From contig JAPOKC010000007.1 of the NCBI GenBank assembly GCA_029977845.1, forward strand, positions 1-64,000: a stretch of DNA of 64,000 bases, written 5' to 3'. This DNA comes from Mycobacteriaceae bacterium (GTDB taxonomy: Bacteria; Actinomycetota; Actinomycetes; Mycobacteriales; Mycobacteriaceae). A program made the position numbers and the translations under genes. A model generated the notes under the pieces. It ran no database searches and was not told where the DNA came from. It saw only the letters and a program-made list of their open reading frames with translations. Below are positions 57,000 to 64,000 of this stretch, in pieces (position 1 is the first letter of the stretch; the number at the start of each line of letters is the position of its first letter).

Positions 57000-59042
57000 A
57001 TGACGCGGCTTGTGAGTGGATTCATGAGGTACGGGAGACATCTGGCCCTGGGCGTGGCCGTCACGGCCACGGCTGCCGCACTGGTCTCCCCGCACGCATT
57101 CGCCTCACCGGAGGGTGACGCGTCCGGGGCCATCAACGCCGCGTGGGAAGCCGCGGGGGGGTCGGACTCGCCGGTGGGCGCGCAGGACGGCGACGTCTAC
57201 TCGGTCGGCACCGGCTTCGCCCAGAAGTTCACCGCGGGGCAGATCTTCTACACCCCGGATACCGGCGCACATCTCATCTACGGTCAGATCCTCGACAAGT
57301 ACCAGTCCCTGGGCGGGCCGGGGGACAGCGATCTGGGATTCCCGACCATCGACGAGGTGGCCGGCCTTCAGGGACCGGACAGCCGGGTCAGCACCTTCAG
57401 CGCCAGCGACAAGCCGGCCATCTTCTGGACCCCGGACACCGGGGTATGGGTGGTGCGCGGTGCGATCAACGCGGCCTGGGACAAACTCGGCGGGTCGGCC
57501 GGCACTCTCGGGGTGCCGACCGAGGATGAGCGCTACGACGGCGACGTCGTGAGCCAGAGGTTCACCGGCGGCGAGGTGTCCTGGAACACCGCCACCAAGA
57601 CGTTCAGCAGCGATCCCTCCACGCTGGCCGACGGTCTCGTCGGTCTGGAGGTTCCGGCGGATCCGACCACCCAGATCAACATGGCCTGGCGGGCCGCCGG
57701 CGGTCTGGGCGGCCCTCTGGGCGCGCGGCAGGGAGCTCAGTCGGCGGTCGGGGACCCCGGCCCTGAACAGGGCGCCGAGCAGGGCTACGCCGGCGGCAAG
57801 ATCTTCTACTCCCCGGCCACCGGAGCGCACGCGGTGACCGGCGCCATCCTGTCCAAGTACGAGTCCCTCGGCGGACCCACCGGAGATCTGGGCTACCCGA
57901 CCGGCACCGAAGCCGACGGCGGCGTGCCCAACAGCCGCATCGGAACCTTCAGCGCACCGGACAAGCCGATCATCTTCTGGACCCCGGACAACGGTGCGAT
58001 CGTGGTCCGCGGTGCGATCAACGCCGCCTGGGACAAGCTCGGCGGGGCCACCGGAACGCTCGGTGCGCCGACCGGCGAGCAGAGCACCAACGGTGACACC
58101 GTCAGCCAGACCTTCAGCGGCGGACAGATCTCGTGGAACTCCTCGACCAAGGAGTTCAGCACCAACCCGGCCGATCTGGCATCGCAGCTGTCCGGTATCG
58201 AACTGCCCAGCGGCACCGACCAATCGCCGGCGACGGCCGGCGGATCCTCCGGCAAGGGGAGCAAGCATCTGTGGTGGCTGGGGATCGCCATCCCCGCGCT
58301 GCTGCTGCTCGGTCTGTTCGGCCTGTGGGCGATGCGCCGCGGCGGTGCGGCCGCCGCCGAACGCGGCTATGACGACCGCGACGGGGGCCGATGGCCCGGT
58401 GAACGTCTCGGAGGCGCCTCGGAGGAGGAGCGCACAGCCGAATACCGTTGGTCTGCACAGGCGTTCGAGGATGAGGACAGGATCGACACCGCGCCCACCC
58501 GTATCCCCAGTGAGGCGGATCTCGAGGGCTTCGATGGTGATGCCCGGCCGGATGGCGGACGGCACGCGGTGGAGGGCGGCGGCGCCGAATCGATGTGGCA
58601 GCTCGATCTCGGTGATGTCGAGCAGCCCAGTCGCCGGCATGCCGCACAGGACTTCTCGCGATGGACCCAGCCGTTCGAGCACCGCTACGACGACGTCGCC
58701 GACGAATCGGCCGTCGGAGCGGTCGGCGGTTTCGACGAGTCGTCATGGACGGGTTATTCGTTCGAGGAGGCCGAGGTCCAGGCGGAGGTCGTCATAGAAC
58801 CGGTTACGGTGGAACCGGTGTCAGTCGATGAGGACCAGGAGAATGACACCTGGCGCCCGGCGATCCATCTCCCGCTGGCCGATCCCTACCAGGCGCCCGA
58901 GGGTTACGTCATCAAGGCCAACACCCACTCGGGCCTGTACTACACGCCCGATTCGGCGCTGTACGAAAACACCGTTCCCGAGGTCTGGTTCGCCAGTGAG
59001 GAACTGGCTCAGGCCAACGGTTTCATCAAGGCCCCGAGGTAG
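57000..59042 (+). CDS. Membrane-anchored LGFP-repeat protein with C-terminal sunset-like domain
   Basis: The 680-residue protein has a signal peptide (about 1-35, ending AFA). Two duplicated halves (about 40-210 and 225-395) of LGFP-type repeats follow (INAAWDKLGG...GTLGVPT, TGDLGYPT), with one membrane span (about 422-443). An acidic cytosolic-side tail carries a final domain KANTHSGLYYTPDSALYENTVPEVWFAS. That last part resembles the short domain at the C-terminus of actinobacterial ribosomal protein L17. LGFP repeats are thought to bind the cell wall. It resembles Rv2721c. ATG 57000 is the start. Confidence 0.85.
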   Translation: MTRLVSGFMRYGRHLALGVAVTATAAALVSPHAFASPEGDASGAINAAWEAAGGSDSPVGAQDGDVYSVGTGFAQKFTAGQIFYTPDTGAHLIYGQILDKYQSLGGPGDSDLGFPTIDEVAGLQGPDSRVSTFSASDKPAIFWTPDTGVWVVRGAINAAWDKLGGSAGTLGVPTEDERYDGDVVSQRFTGGEVSWNTATKTFSSDPSTLADGLVGLEVPADPTTQINMAWRAAGGLGGPLGARQGAQSAVGDPGPEQGAEQGYAGGKIFYSPATGAHAVTGAILSKYESLGGPTGDLGYPTGTEADGGVPNSRIGTFSAPDKPIIFWTPDNGAIVVRGAINAAWDKLGGATGTLGAPTGEQSTNGDTVSQTFSGGQISWNSSTKEFSTNPADLASQLSGIELPSGTDQSPATAGGSSGKGSKHLWWLGIAIPALLLLGLFGLWAMRRGGAAAAERGYDDRDGGRWPGERLGGASEEERTAEYRWSAQAFEDEDRIDTAPTRIPSEADLEGFDGDARPDGGRHAVEGGGAESMWQLDLGDVEQPSRRHAAQDFSRWTQPFEHRYDDVADESAVGAVGGFDESSWTGYSFEEAEVQAEVVIEPVTVEPVSVDEDQENDTWRPAIHLPLADPYQAPEGYVIKANTHSGLYYTPDSALYENTVPEVWFASEELAQANGFIKAPR

Positions 59043-59048
59043 CCGCCG

Positions 59049-59726
59049 CTAGACCTTCCTGATCACGGTGACGACCTTGCCGAGCACGACGGCGTCGTTA
59101 CCCGGGATGGGGTCGAAGGCCGGGTTGTGCGGCATGAGCCAGACCTGACCGCCGGTTCGCTTGAAGGTCTTCACGGTGGCCTCGCCGTCGATCATCGCGG
59201 CGACGATGTCGCCGTTGTCGGCCACGTTCTGCTGACGCACCACTACCCAGTCGCCGTCGCAGATGGCGGCGTCGACCATCGACTCGCCGACCACCTTCAG
59301 CAGGAACAGCGAACCCTCGCCGACCAGTTCGCGGGGTAGCGGGAACACGTCCTCGACGGCCTCCTCGGCCAGGATCGGACCACCGGCCGCGATCCGGCCG
59401 AGTACGGGGACGAACGTGGGTTCGGGCAGTGCGTCAGAGCCGTGGACATCGGTGACCACCGGCGCCGCGGCGTCGTCGACACCGCGCACGTCGACCGCAC
59501 GGGGCCGGTTGGGATCCCGGCGCAGGAATCCCTTGCGTTCGAGGGTCCGCAACTGATGGGCCACCGATGATGTCGAGGTCAGGCCCACGGCGTCGCCGAT
59601 CTCCCTGATGCTGGGGGGATAGCCGCGGGTGGTGACCGATGCCCGGATCACCTCGAGGATCGTCCGTTGCCGTTCGGTGAGGCCGGCTGCCTTTGCGGCA
59701 GCGGGGGTGCCTTTGCTTTCGCTCAT
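59049..59726 (-). CDS. lexA: SOS repressor LexA
   Basis: The 225-residue protein has a winged-helix N-terminus ([44 protein letters not shown]). The self-cleavage site is Ala114-Gly115 (RIAAGGPI), with catalytic Ser149 (GESM) and Lys186 (ATVKTFKR). It represses recA and the neighbouring LysM gene. ATG 59726 is chosen; a long upstream extension is not conserved-looking and would span its own SOS box. Confidence 0.96.
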   Translation of the reverse strand: MSESKGTPAAAKAAGLTERQRTILEVIRASVTTRGYPPSIREIGDAVGLTSTSSVAHQLRTLERKGFLRRDPNRPRAVDVRGVDDAAAPVVTDVHGSDALPEPTFVPVLGRIAAGGPILAEEAVEDVFPLPRELVGEGSLFLLKVVGESMVDAAICDGDWVVVRQQNVADNGDIVAAMIDGEATVKTFKRTGGQVWLMPHNPAFDPIPGNDAVVLGKVVTVIRKV

Positions 59727-59758
59727 AGATGCGAATGTAGCCCGGAACATCGACAGAA

Positions 59759-59774
59759 TCAAACATGTGTTCGA
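59759..59774 (-). promoter_or_regulatory. SOS box upstream of lexA
   Basis: TCAAACATGTGTTCGA matches TCGAAC-N4-GTTCGA with one mismatch. It lies 33 bp before the lexA start and would give autorepression. Confidence 0.8.
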
Positions 59775-59861
59775 GCGTGTCGCGCCGGTCGCGGGAACCT
59801 GCCGGAACTTGTCGGGGGCCGCGGATATCGTCGACGACACGCTAGATCAAATGTTCGATAT

Positions 59862-59877
59862 TCGAACATGCGATCGA
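59862..59877 (+). promoter_or_regulatory. SOS box upstream of the LysM gene
   Basis: TCGAACATGCGATCGA matches the SOS consensus with one mismatch. It overlaps a longer inverted repeat TGTTCGA-TAT-TCGAACA at 59852-59868. Confidence 0.7.
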
Positions 59878-59884
59878 GTATTAT

Positions 59885-59900
59885 TCGAACATAAGAGCGA
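59885..59900 (+). promoter_or_regulatory. Second, weaker SOS half-site before the LysM gene
   Basis: TCGAACATAAGAGCGA has a perfect left arm and two mismatches in the right arm. It lies 24 bp before the gene start and may add cooperative repression. Confidence 0.45.
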
Positions 59901-59924
59901 AAGAGTCCGCGGAAAGGGGACGAC

Positions 59925-60443
59925 ATGACAGTCCTTGATGATCGGGAACTGATCGGCGCAGAGCTGGTGGAATGGCAGCGGGTCCGGCCCCGGGGGGCCG
60001 GTGTCCGGCAGCTCCCGGTCCGGCCGGCTCGGCATGCCGGCGCCGGCTCGGGCCGTGCCGGGCGTCCCGGCCCGGTGGGTCCGGGGACCGCGCCGCTGAA
60101 CTATCGCGGGACCGGTATCGCGGTGTCCCGCGCTGAGCACCTGCAGCGCCGGACCGTGAGCACCGGAGTGACCGTCGCACTGGCCGGGCTGGCCGCCTTG
60201 ATCACCGTCTGGCTTTGCTCGATCGGGCATTTCAGCAGTGATCGGGCAGCGGCTGCCGCGGCCCCGGTCGCCGAACAATTGGCCGTGGTCCAGGTCCAGG
60301 CCGGAGAGACTCTCGCGCAACTGGCCGCGCGGGTCGCGCCGGACGTCCCGACCGGACAGACGGTCGAACGTATCCGCGATCTGAACAAGCTCGGTTCGGT
60401 GGCGGTGGACGTCGGGCAGACGCTCATTGCTCCGGTGAGCTGA
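59925..60443 (+). CDS. SOS-induced membrane protein with LysM domain (ChiZ-like)
   Basis: The 172-residue protein corresponds to Rv2719c, a damage-induced division inhibitor. It has a disordered basic N-terminus, one membrane span (about 80-100) and a short LysM-like C-terminus ([46 protein letters not shown]). LysM binds peptidoglycan outside the membrane. ATG 59925 has GGAAAGGGG upstream. Divergence from lexA and shared SOS boxes place it in the damage checkpoint. Confidence 0.88.
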   Translation: MTVLDDRELIGAELVEWQRVRPRGAGVRQLPVRPARHAGAGSGRAGRPGPVGPGTAPLNYRGTGIAVSRAEHLQRRTVSTGVTVALAGLAALITVWLCSIGHFSSDRAAAAAAPVAEQLAVVQVQAGETLAQLAARVAPDVPTGQTVERIRDLNKLGSVAVDVGQTLIAPVS

Positions 60444-60544
60444 AACAGCGGTCGGTGCCTCGAGCAAGCGGGTACTGCGGGCCCGCGCGGGTAGGCTTCC
60501 TCTCGTCTGGTGCGTCGACCCGACGCGGGAGAAGGGAAGCGCTG

Positions 60545-61009
60545 ATGCACTGTCCTTTCTGCCGCCATCCCGATTCGCGGGTGGTCGATTCCCGGGAGGC
60601 CGACGAGGGCCAGGCCATCCGCCGGCGGCGGTCGTGCCCGGAGTGCGGCCGCCGGTTCACCACCGTCGAGACCGCGGTGCTCGCGGTCGTCAAACGCAGC
60701 GGTGTGACCGAACCGTTCAGCCGGGAGAAGGTGATCAGCGGAGTGCGGCGTGCGTGTCAGGGCCGCCAGGTCGATGACGATGCGCTGAACCTTCTCGCGC
60801 AGCAGGTGGAGGACGCCGTTCGGGCCGCGGGATCTCCGGAGGTGCCCAGCAATGAGGTGGGGCTGGCGATCCTGGGTCCGCTGCGGGAACTGGACGAAGT
60901 GGCGTATCTGAGGTTCGCGTCGGTCTATCGCTCATTCAGCTCCGCCGAGGATTTCGAGCGGGAGATCGAGACGCTGCGCGCGCACCGCAAGGTCAGCACG
61001 TCAGGCTGA
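60545..61009 (+). CDS. nrdR: Transcriptional repressor NrdR
   Basis: The 154-residue protein has the NrdR zinc ribbon ([18 protein letters not shown]...[10 protein letters not shown]) and an ATP-cone ([24 protein letters not shown]). It represses ribonucleotide reductase genes in response to ATP/dATP. ATG 60545 is the fixed family start. Its end overlaps the convergent PhzF-type gene by 17 bp. Confidence 0.96.
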   Translation: MHCPFCRHPDSRVVDSREADEGQAIRRRRSCPECGRRFTTVETAVLAVVKRSGVTEPFSREKVISGVRRACQGRQVDDDALNLLAQQVEDAVRAAGSPEVPSNEVGLAILGPLRELDEVAYLRFASVYRSFSSAEDFEREIETLRAHRKVSTSG

Positions 61010-61682
61010 GGCGTTGCGCGCCGACCACCCGACCGGATACCAGGACCCAACCGTCTGGGTGCCATGTGGTGTGAATCCGCGATCCCTTTCCCTGGGTGAT
61101 CGTCAGGTCCCGGCTCAGATAATCGGTGATCCGCACGGCCGCCGAGCCGGTGGCTTCGTCCTCCGGCACTCCGAGGTTGGTCGCGAACATCCGTGACCGG
61201 ATTGCCCCGGCGTCACGATCGATCCAGGTCCACAGGTAGTGCGACACACCGTCGTCGTAGTCGCCCGGCTCGGCGTCGAGCAGTTCGGTCACCGAATTCA
61301 GATCGTGGATCGCGAACTCCGGTGCCCATTCGGCCCGGGCCACGACTCCGGTCAGCTCATCCTCGTAGCGGACTTGCACGATCCCGGCCGGAACCTGCAG
61401 CGTGCGGATCGGTGTGCCGCGCTCGCGAAGCCACCAGGCGGCTCCAACGGTGGGGTGGCCGGCGAAGGCGATCTCGGTGGCGGGGGTGAAGATCCGGGCG
61501 TGCGCGGTCGTCGACCCCGGATCGGGCAGATCGATGAAAATCGTTTCGCTGTAACCCAATTCGGTGGCGATGCGCTGTCGTTGGTCCGGGGGAGCCACGG
61601 CGGCATCGACCACACCCAACGGGTTTCCGAAGTTGCCGTCGGCGTCGGTGAACACCCGAAGGACCGCGGCATCGATGCGCAT
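60993..61682 (-). CDS. PhzF family isomerase-like protein
   Basis: The 229-residue protein has FGNPLGVVD, the region [13 protein letters not shown] and [14 protein letters not shown], all conserved in the PhzF/DAP-epimerase fold. It matches Rv2716 in length, shorter than typical PhzF. The reaction is unknown; the family includes isomerases. ATG 61682 is the start; the longer frame lies in the neighbouring gene. Confidence 0.86.
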   Translation of the reverse strand: MRIDAAVLRVFTDADGNFGNPLGVVDAAVAPPDQRQRIATELGYSETIFIDLPDPGSTTAHARIFTPATEIAFAGHPTVGAAWWLRERGTPIRTLQVPAGIVQVRYEDELTGVVARAEWAPEFAIHDLNSVTELLDAEPGDYDDGVSHYLWTWIDRDAGAIRSRMFATNLGVPEDEATGSAAVRITDYLSRDLTITQGKGSRIHTTWHPDGWVLVSGRVVGAQRLSLTC

Positions 61683-61701
61683 ATGCCGACCTACGCGCGG
61701 G

Positions 61702-62640
61702 TCAGTCGTCTTCGCCGTCCTTGAACCCGTCGGCCTGCTGGGCAAGGAAGCGTTCGAACTCCGCGCCCAATTCCTCGCCACTGGGCAACTCCTCGTCGCG
61801 GGCCAGCAGCGACCGGTTCTCCTGGGCCTCGACGAAGGTGTCGTACTGACGCTCCAGTGCCGAGACCACCTGGGTGATCTCGGCGGACGCCTCCACCTGT
61901 TCGTCGATCTTGCGGCGCACCTCGGCTGCGGCCTCGGTGAGGGCGTTGAGCGGGAACTGAAGGGCCGCGGACTTCGCGACCTGTTCCAGCAGTGCCTCGG
62001 CGGCCGCCGGATAGTCGGTCTGGGCGAGATAGTGCGGCACGTGCACGGTGAAGCCGACGGCGTCGTGGCCGTGCTGGGCCATCCGGTACTCAAGCAGGTT
62101 GGAGACGCTGCTGGGCACCTGGACCTCGTTGACCCAGGGCTGATGGTCGGCGATGAGGTCCTTGTTGTTCGAATGGGCTGTCATGCTCACCGGCCGGGTG
62201 TGTGGAACCGCCATCGGGATGGCGCCCAGACCGACGGTCTGGCGGACACCCAGGCTCTCGGCGAGCAGGCGCACAGCGGTGATGAAGCGTTCCCACTTCA
62301 GATCCGGTTCCATCCCGGCCAGCAGCAAAAACGGCGTGCCGACGCTGTCGCGCAGCGCGTAGAGATTGAGCTGCGGATTCTCGTAGTTGGTGAAATGGTC
62401 ACTCTTGAACGTCATCATCGGCCGGCGCGACCGGTAGTCCAGCAGATCGTCGATCGCGAATGAGGCCACCAGTTCGGTGTCCAGCGTGCCGGTCAGATGG
62501 TCGGCTGCCAGGCGGATGGCGTGGCCGGCATCGGAGAAGCCCTCAAGGGCATGGACGAGCACCGGTCCGCGGCCGTCCGGCGAGGCCAGCTGTGGCGCCG
62601 GCACCTCGAGTTCGTAGATCCGCTCCTGGTTGTCGTCCAT
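61702..62640 (-). CDS. PAC2 family protein
   Basis: The 312-residue protein has the PAC2 look ([59 protein letters not shown]). PAC2 is related to proteasome-assembly chaperones; Rv2714, the counterpart, has a known structure, but its role is unclear to me. ATG 62640 ([14 protein letters not shown]) is favoured over ATG 62673. Confidence 0.86.
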   Translation of the reverse strand: MDDNQERIYELEVPAPQLASPDGRGPVLVHALEGFSDAGHAIRLAADHLTGTLDTELVASFAIDDLLDYRSRRPMMTFKSDHFTNYENPQLNLYALRDSVGTPFLLLAGMEPDLKWERFITAVRLLAESLGVRQTVGLGAIPMAVPHTRPVSMTAHSNNKDLIADHQPWVNEVQVPSSVSNLLEYRMAQHGHDAVGFTVHVPHYLAQTDYPAAAEALLEQVAKSAALQFPLNALTEAAAEVRRKIDEQVEASAEITQVVSALERQYDTFVEAQENRSLLARDEELPSGEELGAEFERFLAQQADGFKDGEDD

Positions 62641-62787
62641 CCTCGCGCCTCCTCGTTTCGCTCCACTGTGCACAACGCTTCAGGGGTGACGCTCGTTCCC
62701 GACCGCACCGCGGAACGGTCTCACCAGCAGTTTAAGCCCGGGCCCGCCGGCCGTCTGATCCACAGTCGCGTGTCGGTGCACAGCCGG

Positions 62788-62801
62788 GCCCCGATCGGGG
62801 C
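62788..62801. repeat. 14-bp perfect palindrome upstream of the DUF4192 gene
   Basis: GCCCCGATCGGGGC lies in the 206-bp divergent gap between the PAC2 and DUF4192 genes. It may be an operator or an incidental GC palindrome. The rest of the gap shows no ORF and no clear promoter. Confidence 0.4.
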
Positions 62802-62846
62802 ATCGGCGGGCCGGTGATGACGGGGGTTGTTGGCAGCGTCGGCGGC

Positions 62847-63905
62847 ATGACCCCACATCGCCCCGAATTCCATCTCAACCGCCCCGGCGCGCTGATCGCC
62901 GCGCTGCCCGCAGTGCTGGGCTTCGTCCCGGAGAAATCCCTGGTTCTGGTCTCGCTGGAGGACGGCCGGATGGGGGCGGTGCTGAGGGTCGATCTCTCGG
63001 CGGACCTGGCCGACAACATCGGCCACCTCGCCGAGGTGGCCGCGGCCTCCGGGGCGCAGACCGTCGTGGCGGTGATCGTCGACGAGGACGGCGCGCTGTG
63101 CCCGATGTGCAATGACGATCACCGGCGGCTGTGCGAGTCGCTGACCGGGGCGCTGGAGGCGCGCGGCGTGGGCGTCTACGCGGCACACGTGGTGGACCGG
63201 GTCCAGGCCGGCGGGAGCTGGCGCTGCGTCGACGAGTGCGGGGCGTACGGGGAGGTGGAGGACCCGAGCGCTTCGCCGCTGGCGGCCGCCGCGGTTCTCG
63301 ACGGGCGCCGGCTCTATGCGCGCCGGTCCGATCTGCAGGCCGTCGTCGCGGTGGCCGACGAGGGCTTCAGCGCCGGGCTGGTCGAGAGCATCCGGGACGC
63401 CGGTGCACGACGCGATAGCCAATGGCGCGCCGATCCCGACGACTGCGGCCGGCGCGATGTGGAGGCGATGATCGACGCCGCGGCCCGGGTCTGCGAAGGG
63501 GCCGCACTCGACGAAGCGGAGATCGCGGCGCTGGCATGTGCCCTCACCGATGTCGCTGTTCGCGACACGCTCTATGCGCTGGCGGTGGGGGCGCGGGCAG
63601 GTCAGGCGGAGACGTTATGGGCTCTTCTATCGCGAACCCTGCCCGATCCTTGGAGAGTGGAAGCCCTTGTGCTGCTGGCATTTTCGGCCTATGCCCGTGG
63701 TGATGGGCCGCTGGCGGGCCTGTCCCTGGAAGCCGCACTGCGCAGCGATCCCGCGCATCGGATGGCTGGGATGCTCGACACCGCACTGCAGTCGGGCATG
63801 CGGCCGGAGCAGATCCGTGAACTGGCGGGGACCGGCTACCGCCTGGCCAAGCGGCTCGGCGTCACCCTGCCGAAGCGGAGGCTCTACGGCCGCCGTGCCG
63901 GCTGA
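62847..63905 (+). CDS. DUF4192 family protein
   Basis: The 352-residue protein opens with the DUF4192 pattern LNRPGALIAALPAVLGFVPEKSLVLVSLEDGRMG. It later has DLADNIGHLAEVAAASGAQTVVAVIVDED, and a helical C-terminus rich in Ala/Leu. The family is common in actinobacteria with unknown role. ATG 62847 fits the family best; GTG 62814 or ATG 62817 are possible. Confidence 0.8.
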   Translation: MTPHRPEFHLNRPGALIAALPAVLGFVPEKSLVLVSLEDGRMGAVLRVDLSADLADNIGHLAEVAAASGAQTVVAVIVDEDGALCPMCNDDHRRLCESLTGALEARGVGVYAAHVVDRVQAGGSWRCVDECGAYGEVEDPSASPLAAAAVLDGRRLYARRSDLQAVVAVADEGFSAGLVESIRDAGARRDSQWRADPDDCGRRDVEAMIDAAARVCEGAALDEAEIAALACALTDVAVRDTLYALAVGARAGQAETLWALLSRTLPDPWRVEALVLLAFSAYARGDGPLAGLSLEAALRSDPAHRMAGMLDTALQSGMRPEQIRELAGTGYRLAKRLGVTLPKRRLYGRRAG

Positions 63906-63907
63906 CC

Positions 63908-64000
63908 TCAGACCTTCTCCACCATGACCGCGTGTGCCATCTCGTTCGGCAGCTCGACGTTCTGGTGCCCGCCGACGATGATCGTCACGTCGCCGTCCGG
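63908..64000 (-). CDS. ideR: Iron-dependent regulator IdeR, last 30 codons
   Basis: Reading the minus strand from the window edge gives 30 residues ending GGHQNVELPNEMAHAVMVEKV before TGA. This closely matches the C-terminal SH3-like domain of mycobacterial IdeR (GHENVTLPHEMAHAVKVEKV as I recall it). IdeR senses Fe2+ and represses siderophore genes. The rest of the gene lies beyond the window. It converges on the DUF4192 gene with a 2-bp gap. Confidence 0.88.
   Translation of the reverse strand, partial: PDGDVTIIVGGHQNVELPNEMAHAVMVEKV

Noticed and set aside
60993-62093. A 366-residue minus-strand frame including the PhzF-like gene
   Set aside because: Its first 137 residues are Arg/Ser/Pro-rich antiparallel noise within the PAC2 gene; the PhzF-like N-terminus begins at 61682.

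Overview
The window is a GC-rich actinobacterial chromosome segment. Gene order, protein motifs and promoter style all point to a fast-growing or environmental Mycobacterium/Mycolicibacterium. The order is the familiar infB-rbfA-dinF ... pptT-truB-ribF-rpsO-gpsI-pepR ... dapB-thyA-dfrA-thyX-dapA-rnj ... ftsK-argA-pgsA3-clgR-pspA ... recA-recX ... miaB-miaA-dapF-hflX-fadE20 ... lexA-LysM-nrdR ... ideR arrangement. Relative to M. tuberculosis, several blocks are missing or replaced, and recA has no intein. Almost all of it is chromosomal backbone. There is no prophage, transposon, CRISPR array, rRNA or tRNA that I can recognise.

Layout. 0-3.9 kb: 3' part of infB, rbfA, a MATE transporter and a DUF6629 membrane protein; nrnA, usual between rbfA and dinF, is absent. 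3.9-9.9 kb: crotonase, 34-residue membrane peptide, CocE-type hydrolase, then metallophosphoesterase-pptT-truB-ribF. 9.9-14 kb: rpsO, gpsI, pepR. 14-19.6 kb is the least conserved part: a secreted protein joining a phosphodiesterase-like EEP domain to a PI-PLC-like domain, ald with its Lrp-type regulator (apparent one-base frameshift), and a 13E12-type HNH protein. 19.7-28.7 kb: lysine and thymidylate/folate metabolism (dapB, thyA, dfrA, thyX, dapA), an AlkX/YcaQ-like glycosylase and RNase J. 28.7-36.5 kb: a mycofactocin-type SDR, a monooxygenase, a thioesterase, ftsK, argA, pgsA3, and the clgR-pspA-pspM envelope-stress operon behind a SigE-like promoter. 36.5-39.8 kb: three NTF2-fold proteins around a TetR regulator, and a glycosyltransferase. 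39.8-47 kb: DUF3046, recA with SOS and PafBC-type control, recX, an MFS transporter, an LLM-class F420 enzyme and a gluABCD-type amino-acid ABC transporter. 47-57 kb: miaB, miaA, dapF, hflX, fadE20 with neighbours of unknown role. 57-64 kb: an LGFP-repeat envelope protein, the divergent SOS pair lexA/LysM protein, nrdR, a PhzF-like protein, PAC2, DUF4192, and the last 30 codons of ideR.

Two themes recur. First, many starts have a TANNNT hexamer 6-8 nt upstream and no ribosome binding site, the signature of leaderless mycobacterial transcripts. In three cases the upstream gene's TAG stop is also the first half of that hexamer. Second, genes in one direction are packed with 4-bp ATGA/GTGA/TTGA overlaps (metallophosphoesterase-pptT-truB; dapB and two followers; thyA-dfrA-glycosylase; miaB-membrane protein; LigB-like protein-miaA), implying translational coupling.

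I found no convincing wholly new multi-gene system. The best leads are the EEP/PI-PLC fusion, the TetR plus NTF2-fold cluster, the twin palindromes over the fadE20 promoter, the aldR frameshift, the missing nrnA and the stop-codon/-10 overlaps. All homology statements come from reading motifs and remembered gene order, not from a search.
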